From Streptomyces sp. CG4 (GTDB lineage: Bacteria > Actinomycetota > Actinomycetes > Streptomycetales > Streptomycetaceae): 64,000 nucleotides of DNA. The position numbers and the translations under genes are program-made. Positions 9,721 to 18,042 of the stretch are shown here, piece by piece; the first letter of the stretch is position 1, and each line of letters starts with the position of its first letter. The notes below the pieces were generated by a model. The model ran no database searches. It worked only from the letters and a program-made list of their open reading frames with translations, and was not told where the DNA came from. The stretch spans positions 682,001-746,000 of the forward strand of contig NZ_CP163525.1 in the NCBI RefSeq assembly GCF_041080655.1, given 5' to 3'.

Positions 9721-10536
9721 TCAGGGCTTGCGGGCGACCGCGCCGTACATCGCGATGTCCTCGTCGCGGATGCCCTGTTCGCCGGTGCCGTCGGGGTGCC
9801 ACTTGTGCACCTGGACGATGCCCGGCTCGACCAGCTGAAGGCCCTCGAAGAACGCGTGGGCCTCGTCGAGGGTGCGCAGCCGCATCGGCATGTTGCGGGC
9901 CGCGTACTCGCGGGCGACCCGGCCCACCTCGTCGGGCGCGAACTCGGCGGTGCCGATGGACATCGCCAGATGGCTGCCCGACGGCAGCGGCTCCAGCAAG
10001 CGGCGGACGACACCCACCGCGTCGTCCGCGTCGAGCATGAAGTGGACGATGGCGATGACCGTGAGGGCCACCGGCTGGTCCAGGTCCAGGGTCTCGCGCA
10101 GCTCCGGGGCGTCCAGGATGGCCGCCGGGTCGCGGAAGTCGGCCTCGATGTAGGAGGTGCGGCCCTCGGGCGAGCTGGCCAGCAGGCCCTGGGAGAGGGT
10201 GAGGACGATCGGGTCGTTGTCGACGTAGACGACCCGGGACTCGGGGGTCACGGCCTGGGCGATCTCGTGCAGGTTGGGCGAGGTCGGTATGCCGGTGCCG
10301 ATGTCCAGGAACTGGCGCATGCCGGCTTCCTCGGCGAGCCAGCGCACGGCGCGGTTCATCCAGTCGCGGTTGGCGCGCATGTGGACCGGGAGCGCGGGCC
10401 ACTCACGGGCCATGGCGTCGCCCGCCTCCTGGTCGGCGGGGTAGTAGTCCTTGCCGCCGAGTATGTAGTCGTAGATGCGGGCTGAGTGGGCGTTCTCGGT
10501 GTCGATCCGGTCGGCCGGCCATCCGTTGTCGGGCAA
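9721..10536 (-). CDS. SAM-dependent methyltransferase, DUF574 family
   Basis: 271 residues, the usual length of the actinobacterial DUF574 (Methyltransf_19) family. The SAM-binding motif FLDIGTGIPTSPNLHE, the second strand VVYVDNDPIV and the family start RIDTENAHSARIYDYILGGKD are all visible. Members methylate unknown substrates and typically sit beside XRE/DUF5753 regulators, as here: the upstream regulator stop is 53 bp away on the same strand, so the two are probably co-transcribed. The start is a TTG at 10536 chosen because GGGGAG lies 8 nt upstream; no ATG gives a better fit. A second, divergent family member lies at 14215-15030. Confidence 0.9.
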   Translation of the reverse strand: MPDNGWPADRIDTENAHSARIYDYILGGKDYYPADQEAGDAMAREWPALPVHMRANRDWMNRAVRWLAEEAGMRQFLDIGTGIPTSPNLHEIAQAVTPESRVVYVDNDPIVLTLSQGLLASSPEGRTSYIEADFRDPAAILDAPELRETLDLDQPVALTVIAIVHFMLDADDAVGVVRRLLEPLPSGSHLAMSIGTAEFAPDEVGRVAREYAARNMPMRLRTLDEAHAFFEGLQLVEPGIVQVHKWHPDGTGEQGIRDEDIAMYGAVARKP

Positions 10537-10589
10537 CGCCGTGTCTCCCCTTCGGGTCGGGTGCGGGGGCTTGCGTACGGGCAGGTGCG

Positions 10590-11465
10590 TCACAGCTCCT
10601 TGCGGATCGCGCCGAGCAGGGATTCGGTCTTCTTGGCGGGCGCGGCCTGGGCGCCGAGCCGGTCCAGCGCCTCCCGGTACACCACGACGTCGTCGGCCTT
10701 GTCGAGGTAGACGGCACCGACCAGGCCGTTGAGGTAGACGATGTCGGGCAGTTCGCGGGCCCGGAACCGGAAGAGGTGGTAGGCGCCCGCCCGCAGCGCC
10801 GGGTGCGGGCCGTGGGCGAACGGCATGAGCTGCAGGGTGACGTGCGGCAGCCGGTTGACCTCGATCAGGTGGTCGATCTGCGCCCGCATCACCTCGGGTC
10901 CGCCGACCGGCCAGCGCAGCGCGGTCTCGTCCATCAGCACCCACAGCCGGGGCGGCGCCTCGCGGGCCAGCAGCTCCTGGCGGCGCATGCGCAGCGCGAC
11001 CCGGCGTTCGGTGGCCTCGGCGGCGGCGTGCGGACTCTCGGCGCCGAGCAGGGCGCGCGCATAGTCCTCGGTCTGCAACAGGCCGTGCACGAACTGGTTC
11101 TCGTAGGCGCGGATCTGCAACGCGGCCTGTTCCAGGCTGAGGTAGGCGGCGAACCAGTCGGGCATCACATCGCGGTAGGTGTGCCACCAGCCCCGCTTGT
11201 TGGCCTCGCGCACGGACTGCAGGAAGGTGTCGATCTCGTCCTGGTCGCTGACGCCGTAGACCTGGAGCAGCTTCTCGGCGTCCGCGAGCCGCAGCCGGGC
11301 CACTTTGGCGGCCTCCATGCGGCGGATCGTGGAGTGGCTGACGCCGATGGCGGCGCCCGCCTCGTCGTAGCTGAGGCCGGCGCGGGTACGCAGCTCCTCC
11401 AGTTGCCGGCCGAGGATCATACGCAGGACGGAGGGGGCGCCGCCCCAGTCGGTCTCCGCGGTCAT
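10590..11465 (-). CDS. XRE-family regulator with DUF5753 domain
   Basis: 291 residues. An N-terminal Cro/C1-type helix-turn-helix (about residues 15-70: LRTRAGLSYDEAGAAIGVSH...RRMEAAK) is followed by the DUF5753 domain (about 95-275; QIRAYENQFVHGLLQTEDYA is diagnostic, and the usual VLMDETALRWPVGG is present). Streptomyces has many such regulators, usually paired with a DUF397 protein and an RsbW-like ATPase. Here the ATPase gene is divergent, 320 bp away, but no DUF397 gene is visible. The ATG at 11465 has GAGGGG 8 nt upstream; a GTG at 11471 would overlap that site. Confidence 0.92.
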   Translation of the reverse strand: MTAETDWGGAPSVLRMILGRQLEELRTRAGLSYDEAGAAIGVSHSTIRRMEAAKVARLRLADAEKLLQVYGVSDQDEIDTFLQSVREANKRGWWHTYRDVMPDWFAAYLSLEQAALQIRAYENQFVHGLLQTEDYARALLGAESPHAAAEATERRVALRMRRQELLAREAPPRLWVLMDETALRWPVGGPEVMRAQIDHLIEVNRLPHVTLQLMPFAHGPHPALRAGAYHLFRFRARELPDIVYLNGLVGAVYLDKADDVVVYREALDRLGAQAAPAKKTESLLGAIRKEL

Positions 11466-11785
11466 GCCCACACCCCCTCACCGGGTCACCCGGGGACGGT
11501 CGACACCGTCGCCCACGATCGCTTCCCGACCCATTCGATCACGTTTTGGCCGAAGCAGCATGCACTTGGCCACTTGCAAATTTCAACTTGCCGGTTGCGG
11601 AGCGTTGTCGGCGGATGCCACAGTGGACTTGCTGCTCCGGCCGACCAAGGAGCAGGCGGCGCGGCCGGGTTGGGGGAGACCGGGTCGCCACTACGGCCTC
11701 GTGGGAGGCGGAGTGTCGTCTGCTGCGCGAGCGGTCGGCCCGGACCGACACCCCCCACGTGAGGCCGTACGAAAGGCGCACGGCG
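11466..11785. promoter_or_regulatory. Divergent promoter region with three ACTTG repeats
   Basis: The space between the XRE regulator and the RsbW-like ATPase genes. ACTTG occurs three times in the same orientation (11564-11568, 11572-11576, 11586-11590) in a locally AT-rich patch (TTGCAAATTTCAACTTGC), an obvious candidate for binding by the neighbouring regulator. No other feature was seen in the remaining 200 bp. Confidence 0.35.
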
Positions 11786-12691
11786 ATGGCTCCGCCCTCC
11801 CTCCCGCGACCGCTCCGTCGATCACCCGAGGAACCACCCCTCACTGCCGGCCCGTTGCGCCTGCCCGCAGTACCCCGCCAGCACCGCTTCACGGACGACG
11901 GCCCGGACCGGGCACCGGAGTCCGTGACATACCGAGCACCGGAGTCCGTGACACACCCAGCACCCGACTCCGAGATGCACCGAGCACCGGGCTTCATGAC
12001 AGGCCGGACACCGGATTTCGTGACACTCCGTCAACAGGGTGCCGCCGAGCCGGACCGGCCGCGCCAGGCTCTCGATGGCGCGGGTCGGACTCGCCCCGTG
12101 CCGGACAGCGCGGAGCGTCCAGCGCAGCGGCCGCCGGTGCCGGCCGGCGTCCTCAGACCACCCGGAGGCGAGCACCTCGGTCGACTCCCTGGGCCCGTCG
12201 GCCCCGACCGGCTCGCCTCCGGGGCCCCGCTGCCCGACGCCGCCTTCGACCTGCCGGCCCAGCCGACGGCCGTCGGCACGGCCCGCCGTGTCGTACGGGA
12301 ACTGCTGACCGCCTGGGAGGTACCGGAAGGTGCCCTGGACAACGCGGTCCTGGTCACCTCGGAACTGGTCACCAACGCCCTCGTGCACACGGCCGGTGAC
12401 CGGATCGTCTGCCGGCTGCACGACACGGCGGACGGGATACGGATCGAGGTCGAGGACCGGGACGGCGGCCCCGCACAGCCGACGGTCCGCCGCCCCGGCC
12501 CCGACGACCAGCACGGACGCGGACTGTTCCTGGTCGCCGCGCTGAGCCTCGACTGGGGTGTGACGCCGATACCCGGCCAAGCCGCCCGAGTCGTCTGGGC
12601 GGAGCTGTCGACCGACCCCGACGGAAACTGCCGTCCGGGCGCACCGACGCCCTGTCCGGGCACACCGCCCCGGTCATCCGGGCACTGCTGA
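11786..12691 (+). CDS. RsbW-like ATP-binding (anti-sigma) protein with repetitive N-terminus
   Basis: 301 residues. The C-terminal 130 residues are a HATPase_c domain of the RsbW/SpoIIAB type: N-box SELVTNALVH, G1 box VEDRDGGP, G2 box GRGLFLVAALSLDWG. Such proteins bind or phosphorylate anti-anti-sigma factors, or act with DUF397/XRE proteins. The N-terminal 170 residues are unusual: proline- and arginine-rich, with five degenerate copies of an 11-residue unit (RAPESVTYRAP, RAPESVTHPAP, DSEMHRAPGF, and so on). The ATG at 11786 has GAAAGG 9 nt upstream; the longer in-frame ORF begins in the divergent promoter. It shares an intergenic region with the XRE regulator, suggesting joint control. Confidence 0.82.
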   Translation: MAPPSLPRPLRRSPEEPPLTAGPLRLPAVPRQHRFTDDGPDRAPESVTYRAPESVTHPAPDSEMHRAPGFMTGRTPDFVTLRQQGAAEPDRPRQALDGAGRTRPVPDSAERPAQRPPVPAGVLRPPGGEHLGRLPGPVGPDRLASGAPLPDAAFDLPAQPTAVGTARRVVRELLTAWEVPEGALDNAVLVTSELVTNALVHTAGDRIVCRLHDTADGIRIEVEDRDGGPAQPTVRRPGPDDQHGRGLFLVAALSLDWGVTPIPGQAARVVWAELSTDPDGNCRPGAPTPCPGTPPRSSGHC

Positions 12692-12778
12692 AGCTGTCCT
12701 CCAGCCATCGCTGACACCACGTCCGCCGACCCGACCGCATCGCCCGCGGACCATCCCCCACTCGTCCGAAGGAATCCC

Positions 12779-12871
12779 ATGCACCACACGGCACCCGTGC
12801 CCACCCCGGCCGCCGATCCCTCCTGGACCCGCACCCGCCCCAAGCCCGGCTCCCAGGAACAGGCGGGCTGA
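12779..12871 (+). CDS. Possible 30-residue peptide
   Basis: The ATG at 12779 is 6 nt downstream of GAAGGA and opens a 31-codon frame (MHHTAPVPTPAADPSW...GSQEQAG, stop 12869-12871), 87 bp after the ATPase gene. It has no hydrophobic segment, no Cys, and no leader-peptide motif I recognise. Codon third positions are GC-rich, but so is the region. It could be a small regulatory protein or chance. Confidence 0.3.
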   Translation: MHHTAPVPTPAADPSWTRTRPKPGSQEQAG

Positions 12872-12928
12872 CCCCGGGCACCCGTCACGGCACCTCCCCA
12901 TGGCCTGCGCCCTCGGAACACGCCGAGC

Positions 12929-12949
12929 GGGGTGGGGTGGGGTGGGGGG
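12929..12949 (+). other. Perfect G-quadruplex-forming sequence
   Basis: Four runs of at least four G (GGGG T GGGG T GGGG T GGGGGG) separated by single T residues, the arrangement that gives the most stable parallel quadruplexes. It lies in the gene-poor 650-bp stretch (12872-13530) after the possible peptide. Confidence 0.8.
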
Positions 12950-13039
12950 CGGTTTCCGGACGGGGGGCGGCGCACATCTGGTGGGAAGGGAAGGGCGGTG
13001 ACACGGTTCGGTCTCCGTGCTCGGTCCGCTCCTGACCTG

Positions 13040-13378
13040 ATTGCCGCGCCGCCCCTACCCCCCACGCATCCCCCCACGCCAAGGCCCCTCCCGCGGCCTC
13101 ACCCTCATCGCACCACCCCTCGCCCCTGCACCCACCTCGGCCCAGAACCACCGCCACCCACCCCCATCCACCTCACACCCGCCCCGCCTCCGCCCCACCA
13201 CGCCGCCACACCCCCACCCCCACCTCGGCCGAAAGCCACCACCGCCCACACCCCCCACTCCCCCGCACCCGACGTCCTCCCCCTCATTCGGCCTCACCCT
13301 CACCGCACCACCCCCGCACCCCCGTCCCCACCCCGGCCCAAAACCACCGTCATCCAGGCCCCATCCGCCCCGACCCCC
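13040..13378. repeat. C-rich intergenic region with degenerate ~63-bp repeats
   Basis: Over about 340 bp the plus strand is almost only C and A/T with few G, in sharp contrast to the flanking genes. Two long units begin with CGGCCTCACCCTCA at 13094 and 13289, run in parallel for about 63 bp and end with CGGCCCA(G/A)AACCACCG; a shorter relative lies at 13192-13247. No coding function is credible in any frame. On the minus strand it is G-rich and G4-prone, opposite to the element at 12929-12949. Confidence 0.6.
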
Positions 13379-13530
13379 GGTAGATTCGCCGCCGGTGCGG
13401 GCCGTCCGCATCAGGCGGGGATCGGGGGTCGTGCCGGCTCCGGGTCCGTCGCGTGGTCGTGGCGTCGGGGGTGTGCAGGGTGGTGGTCTGGTCGGTGATC
13501 TGCCGGAGGCGGGCCGCGTCCGGGCTTCCC

Positions 13531-14145
13531 GTGCCCGGGCGGTGCCGGCCCGAGGCCGGTCGGCATGTCCTGGCCACCGAACGGCTGTTGCTGTTCACGC
13601 CCCGCACCCGGCTGGACGTGGCGGCGGCGCTCGCCGCCTGCGCCGATGCCGAGGCCCAGCGCTGGCTCGGCAGTCAGGCGGACGAGGCCCTGCCCGATCC
13701 CGGCGCCCGCAGGGCACTGCTCGCCTGGCGGCCGGCCGGTGACGACGGCCGCCGGATGCCCCGGAAGCTGGCCCAGCCGTACGCGCCCGGCCCGGACGAC
13801 CCGCTGCTGCTCGTCTGTGTGCGCCGCTCCGACCTCGGCTATGCCGGCGCCCTCGAACTGGAGCACCGTACTGGCGAGATGGGCGGCTGGCTGGCCCCGG
13901 CCTGCCGCGGTCAGGGCCTGGGCGCGGAGCTGTTCCGCGCGGGCGCGACGCTCGCGCACACCCACGCCGGGCTGGCCACGGTCCGGGCCGGTGCGGAGCC
14001 CGGGAACACCGCGAGCCGCCGAGCCCTGGCCCACGCCGGCTTCGTACCGGACAAGGGGCCGCCCCGGCACACCCTGCCCGACGGCCGGGTGGTCGAGGCC
14101 GTCTGGCACCGCCACGACAGCGCGGCCGCCTCCCGCTGCCGCTGA
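13531..14145 (+). CDS. GNAT-family N-acetyltransferase
   Basis: About 204 residues from the GTG at 13531. The sequence has the layout of ribosomal-protein-type acetyltransferases: LATERLLLFTPRTRLDVAAAL at the start, an acetyl-CoA loop region (WLAPACRGQGLGAELFRAGA) and the later block RAGAEPGNTASRRALAHAGF, which is typical of the RimJ/RimL subgroup. The start is uncertain: GTG codons at 13453, 13492 and 13531 are all in frame and none has a well-spaced ribosome site (GGAGG lies 21 nt before 13531). The substrate is unknown. The next gene, a methyltransferase, starts 69 bp after its stop, so the two may be co-transcribed. Confidence 0.8.
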   Translation: MPGRCRPEAGRHVLATERLLLFTPRTRLDVAAALAACADAEAQRWLGSQADEALPDPGARRALLAWRPAGDDGRRMPRKLAQPYAPGPDDPLLLVCVRRSDLGYAGALELEHRTGEMGGWLAPACRGQGLGAELFRAGATLAHTHAGLATVRAGAEPGNTASRRALAHAGFVPDKGPPRHTLPDGRVVEAVWHRHDSAAASRCR

Positions 14146-14214
14146 CCCGCCGCTCCGGCGCCGGACCGACGCCGCGAGCCACCCCCCACCCACCAACCCT
14201 CACGGAGAGCCGAC

Positions 14215-15030
14215 GTGACAGACACCGGATCCAGCACAGACGCCGGATTCAGCCCGGAGCGGATCGACACCGGCAAGCCGCACTCCGCCCGGATGTACGA
14301 CTGGTTCCTGGACGGCAAGGACCACTACGCCGTCGACGCCGAGGCCGCGGGCAAGGTGCTGGAGCTCTTCCCGGGCGTCAAGGACGCGGCCTGGGCCAAC
14401 CGCGAGTTCATGCACCGGGCCGCCCGCCACGTCGCCCGCCAGGGTGTCGACCAGTTCCTGGACGTGGGCACCGGCATCCCCACCGAGCCGAATCTGCACC
14501 AGGTCGTGCAGGCGGTCGTCCCGAGTGCCCGGGTGGTGTACGCCGACAACGACCCGATCGTGCTGCGGCACGCCGAAGCCCTGCTGCACGGCACGCCCGA
14601 GGGCCGTACCACCTATCTGCACACCGACGTCCGCGAGCCGGAGCGCATCGTGGAGTACGCCCGCGAGCATCTGGACCTCACCCGGCCCGTCGGCCTGTCG
14701 CTGATCGCGCTGCTGCCGTTCGTCACCGACGAGCAGGACCCGTACGGCGTCGTCCGCACGCTGCTGGACGCCCTGCCCTCCGGCAGCCACCTGACGCTGT
14801 CCCACGGCAGCGCCGAGTTCGACCCGGCGATCCGGGAGCGGATCGAGGCGGTCTACCGTGCCGGCGGCACCCCGGTCCAGGCGCGCTCGCACGCCGAGGT
14901 GACCCGGTTCTTCGACGGCCTGGAGCTGTGCGATCCGGGTGTCGTACCGGCCACGAGCTGGCACCCGGAGCCGGGGATGCGGGTCCGGGAGGAGCAGCCG
15001 GTGTACGTCGGGGTGGCCCGAAAGCCCTGA
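14215..15030 (+). CDS. SAM-dependent methyltransferase, DUF574 family (second copy)
   Basis: 271 residues, the same family and length as 9721-10536, on the opposite strand. Family landmarks are RIDTGKPHSARMYDWFLDGKD, the SAM site FLDVGTGIPTEPNLHQ, VVYADNDPIV and the end PVYVGVARKP. The GTG at 14215 is preceded by CGGAGAG at proper distance. The two proteins are clearly homologous but diverged along their whole length, so this is an old paralogous pair, not a recent duplication. The reaction is unknown. Confidence 0.9.
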   Translation: MTDTGSSTDAGFSPERIDTGKPHSARMYDWFLDGKDHYAVDAEAAGKVLELFPGVKDAAWANREFMHRAARHVARQGVDQFLDVGTGIPTEPNLHQVVQAVVPSARVVYADNDPIVLRHAEALLHGTPEGRTTYLHTDVREPERIVEYAREHLDLTRPVGLSLIALLPFVTDEQDPYGVVRTLLDALPSGSHLTLSHGSAEFDPAIRERIEAVYRAGGTPVQARSHAEVTRFFDGLELCDPGVVPATSWHPEPGMRVREEQPVYVGVARKP

Positions 15031-15146
15031 ACAGGGCGGGCAGGCATGAAGACCGTCGGCGGCGCCGCGCCGCCACCTCACCCGGGCGGCGGCCGAACGG
15101 GTGCGCTGAGGCCCACCGACCGAGCGGCCGGCCCGCGGGCGAGTGC

Positions 15147-15410
15147 TCAGTTCCCGACGCGCGTGTGGGTGTCCAACGCCTCGGCGGCGGTGCGCAGTTG
15201 GCGCGCCGCCGTGGTGCATGCGGCGGCCTGCCGCTCCAGCGCGGGCAGGCTCCACTCGGGGGCTGCCGGGCAGCCGCTGAGCGTGGCCGCGGTGGCGAGC
15301 AGCCGGCGGGCATAGCCGTCCATGAGGTCGGCGTCGGCCCGCAAGGTGTCGACGTGCGCGAGGAGTTCGTCGGCCGAGGCCGTGATCGCTCGGGGGGACT
15401 CGGTCACCAT
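15147..15410 (-). CDS. Small helical protein (WXG100/ESX-like size and layout)
   Basis: 87 residues, predicted nearly all helical as two long helices with a break near CPAAPEW (about residues 47-53), a layout like WXG100/ESX-type hairpins, although the exact WxG is not present (a single Trp, then SLPALERQ). It has no signal peptide. The ATG at 15410 is preceded by AAGGGAA. It lies 59 bp downstream of, and on the same strand as, the large hydrolase-like gene, so it is probably co-transcribed with it. Likely role (inference): partner or secreted companion of that protein. Similarity to a named family is weak. Confidence 0.6.
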   Translation of the reverse strand: MVTESPRAITASADELLAHVDTLRADADLMDGYARRLLATAATLSGCPAAPEWSLPALERQAAACTTAARQLRTAAEALDTHTRVGN

Positions 15411-15469
15411 GGCGGCTTCCCTTCGACAGAAGCAGGGGTACAGGGGCGGGGGTGCACGAGCGGGGGACG

Positions 15470-17635
15470 TCAGCGCGGCAGGACGGCGCCGGCGCTGCGG
15501 TGGGCCAGGAACTGGGGGCAGGCCACGACGAACAGGGGCCGGGCCGTGTCGAGGCCGAGCCGGCGCAGCTGTCCGGCGAGGGGTTCGGCCGCCGCGGTGT
15601 CCAGCCGCAGCCGGACGCCGGTGCCGGGGTGCAGCCGCGGCCTGCCGTGGGTCCGGACGAGGGTGCGTACGGTGCTCTCGCCCCGGCGGCCGTAGCGGAC
15701 CCGATCGGCTTGCGGACAGCGGACGCCGGGTCCGATCCGGCCCTCGACGGTGAGCCCGAGGTCCCGGGAGCGGACGTCGATCTTCCGGCCCGTCAGGTCG
15801 GCCTCGGCGGTCGTCCGCTGCGCGGGCTGGCCCCAGATCTCCCGGGCGACCACTCGGGCCTCCTCGCTGGTCACGGCGAGGGAGAGGACGTATCGGCCGG
15901 TGCGGCGCAGGTCGGGGCGGCGCAGCAGGTCCGCTGCGATGTCGTACGGGCGGGGCCGCCACAGGTCGTCGACCAGGACGGACAGGGCGATCTCGGCGTA
16001 CGGGCCGATCGTGCTGCAGCGGTGCTCGTGGAGCGACAGCACGGCGAACGCCCGCCGGCCCAGTCGGCTCGGAGCCAGCCACGGGACGTCCGGGAGCAGG
16101 GCGCGCGCCGTGTCGGCGGCGACGGGGTAGCAGAGGTGGGCGGCGGAGGAGTCGTAGTAGCGCACCGGCACGTCGACCGGGCCGGCCGTGGTCGGGACCG
16201 AGCCGGTCGGCAGGGTGAGGAACGGGTGGCCCTCGGGCGGGTGGGCGCGGTCCTTGAGCCGGTAAGCCCGGGTGCGCACTATCGGGCCCCGGTACGGTGT
16301 GAGCGCCTCGTCGACGGCCTCGCGGGCTTCGGGAACGACCGTGCGCAGGTGCTCGATGTACTCGCGGAGCATGTGGCACAGCGGGAACTCGCGGGTGGGC
16401 CCGGCGTAGTCGACCTCGTAGCGGTTCGGGCGGGGGGCGGACCTGGCGTGCGGGTCGTGCTGCGCGTGCGGGTCGGACTGCCCCGCTGGGACGGACTTCG
16501 CGTGTGGGTCGTACGCGGAGCTCGCGTCCCGGCCGTCCTGGACGGGCATGATGTCGTGCTGGTTGGTGATGCCGGCGGCCCAGGTGCGCGGATCGGCGGG
16601 GCGGCGGTCGCCGACCGGGCAGCCGACGGAGACGACGTGCGTGACCCGGTAGGTGTCGCAGAACTCCTCGTCCTGGGCGAGGTTCAGCATCGCGAGCCCG
16701 CCCTCGCCGTGCCCGATCAGCGCGAGGTCGGCGCCGCGCGGGATGCCGTAGTCCGCCAGGGCGAGCAGGACGGAGCGGATGTAGGGCGAGTCGGTCGTGA
16801 ACGGGGTGCGCCAGGCTCCGGCGGCGTCCTGCGGGGAGTCGTTGCGGGGGTGACCCGGTGCCAGGCCGGGCGCCTGGACGACATAGCGGACGACGCCGTC
16901 GGGGCCGCGTACGTTCTGCACGAGGATCCGCCCGCCGGTGGACAGCGCCTCGATGTTGCGCAGGAAGCCGAGGAAGGATCCCTCGGTCGCGATGAACTGT
17001 CGCTCCTGGTCGGCGAGTTCGACGGCCTCGGCCGCGCCCTCGCCGGCCCGGCCGGTCTCGTCGTTCTTGGGGTCCTCGTCCAACAGGGTGCGAACGGCGG
17101 GGAGTTCGGCCAGCAGTGGGGCCAGCCCGGACAGGGCGCGCTGGGCTTCCCGGTCGCGGAACAGGGCGCGCAGGGACCGTACGGCCGCCGGGTCGCGGTC
17201 GGCGGTGACGGCCTGCGCCAGCCGGCGCATGCCCGGGTCGCGTGCGAACTCGGGGTGCTCGGCCAGCACGGCGGCGATCCTGAGACGCAGCGAGGTCACC
17301 GCGACCAGCGCGGCGAGGCTCTCCCGGCCCAGCACCGCACCGGCCGCGCCGAGCACCTGGCCCATACCCTGCCGCGTGGTGTTCCCCGCGCCGCCCAGGC
17401 CCCGCTGGTGCATCACGGCGCGCAGCAGTGCCCACCGGGCGACCAGGCCGGTCCGGGGACGGCGGCGCGCGGCGGCGGTGAGCGGTGGCGCGAACAGCGC
17501 CGTACTGGTGCGCGCGGACACCGCGCGGATGCCCTCGGCGACGTCCACCACGTCCCCCGCGCACCGGCGCAGCAGTCCTCTGGCGTCCTGACTGTCCGGC
17601 GTGGACCGGCCGGGTGCGTGGCCGTCCGCTCGCAT
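15470..17635 (-). CDS. Alpha/beta-hydrolase-like and acetoacetate-decarboxylase-like fusion protein
   Basis: 721 residues. Residues 1-215 are mainly helical with no clear family. Residues 230-440 look like an alpha/beta hydrolase: strand plus elbow LALIGHGEGGLAML at 304-317, then THVVSVGCPVG and an HDIMPVQDG loop. The elbow, normally GHSxGG, reads GHGEGG (308-313), so the nucleophile serine appears replaced by glycine. A DPHA-repeat insertion sits at 376-399. Residues 488-721 resemble the acetoacetate-decarboxylase fold (YAEIALSVLVDD, then VAREIWGQPAQ at 597-606); the lysine of the usual GxPK motif is Ala or Gln here. Both halves may therefore be non-catalytic. The ATG at 17635 has GAGGGAG upstream. 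Domain calls are from pattern memory, not searches. Confidence 0.6.
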   Translation of the reverse strand: MRADGHAPGRSTPDSQDARGLLRRCAGDVVDVAEGIRAVSARTSTALFAPPLTAAARRRPRTGLVARWALLRAVMHQRGLGGAGNTTRQGMGQVLGAAGAVLGRESLAALVAVTSLRLRIAAVLAEHPEFARDPGMRRLAQAVTADRDPAAVRSLRALFRDREAQRALSGLAPLLAELPAVRTLLDEDPKNDETGRAGEGAAEAVELADQERQFIATEGSFLGFLRNIEALSTGGRILVQNVRGPDGVVRYVVQAPGLAPGHPRNDSPQDAAGAWRTPFTTDSPYIRSVLLALADYGIPRGADLALIGHGEGGLAMLNLAQDEEFCDTYRVTHVVSVGCPVGDRRPADPRTWAAGITNQHDIMPVQDGRDASSAYDPHAKSVPAGQSDPHAQHDPHARSAPRPNRYEVDYAGPTREFPLCHMLREYIEHLRTVVPEAREAVDEALTPYRGPIVRTRAYRLKDRAHPPEGHPFLTLPTGSVPTTAGPVDVPVRYYDSSAAHLCYPVAADTARALLPDVPWLAPSRLGRRAFAVLSLHEHRCSTIGPYAEIALSVLVDDLWRPRPYDIAADLLRRPDLRRTGRYVLSLAVTSEEARVVAREIWGQPAQRTTAEADLTGRKIDVRSRDLGLTVEGRIGPGVRCPQADRVRYGRRGESTVRTLVRTHGRPRLHPGTGVRLRLDTAAAEPLAGQLRRLGLDTARPLFVVACPQFLAHRSAGAVLPR

Positions 17636-17941
17636 CCGACGCTCCCTCGCTCGACGACGTACGACGGCATGCCACGGCTGCCTGCGGCCGTGACAGGTGC
17701 CGGGCTGCGGCCGCGCCGTCGGGACGCGACCCGGTCCCATCGTCGGCCAGGGGCTCCGGGCCCGCACCTTCATCCCTCCGGGCAGCGGACGCCCATCGAG
17801 CCGTGCCGCCGGCGCCCCGGGCACGGGGCTGCCGCGCGATCGCCGCATACGGCCCCCTGCCCTCGGTCCCCCGTCTGGCGGAGGGTCGTGCGCGGTGGCG
17901 AAGAGAGCCGACAGAGTGGTCCGCGGGCGGGCCTCCCGGCC

Positions 17942-18042
17942 GACCCGGGTGCTCGGGCCCCGGCGCAGGCCCGGGTGCTCAGGCACCGGCGGCGGCCCGG
18001 GTGCTCAGGTCCGGCGTCGGCCCGGCTGCTCAGGCGCCCGGC
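17942..18042. repeat. Four tandem ~26-bp repeats (minisatellite)
   Basis: Units of 26, 26, 25 and 24 bp begin at 17942, 17968, 17994 and 18019, with core CCCGGGTGCTCAGG (the last unit reads CCCGGCTGCTCAGG). The last unit covers the stop codon of the flavodoxin-like gene, whose 3' UTR is thus made of the repeat. The remaining 300 bp up to the large hydrolase-like gene (17636-17941) show no gene. Confidence 0.75.

Noticed and set aside
9721..11481. Reading the first methyltransferase as the C-terminus of a 586-residue protein
   Set aside because: The extra N-terminal part is an out-of-frame reading of the XRE regulator; the TTG at 10536 has its own ribosome site.
13105..13411. Glycine-rich small proteins encoded by the G-rich strand of the C-rich block
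   Set aside because: Composition is dictated by the repeat and all frames look alike; no ribosome site and no conserved pattern.
17942..18042. CRISPR-like array
   Set aside because: Units are contiguous without unique spacers, so it is a simple tandem repeat.
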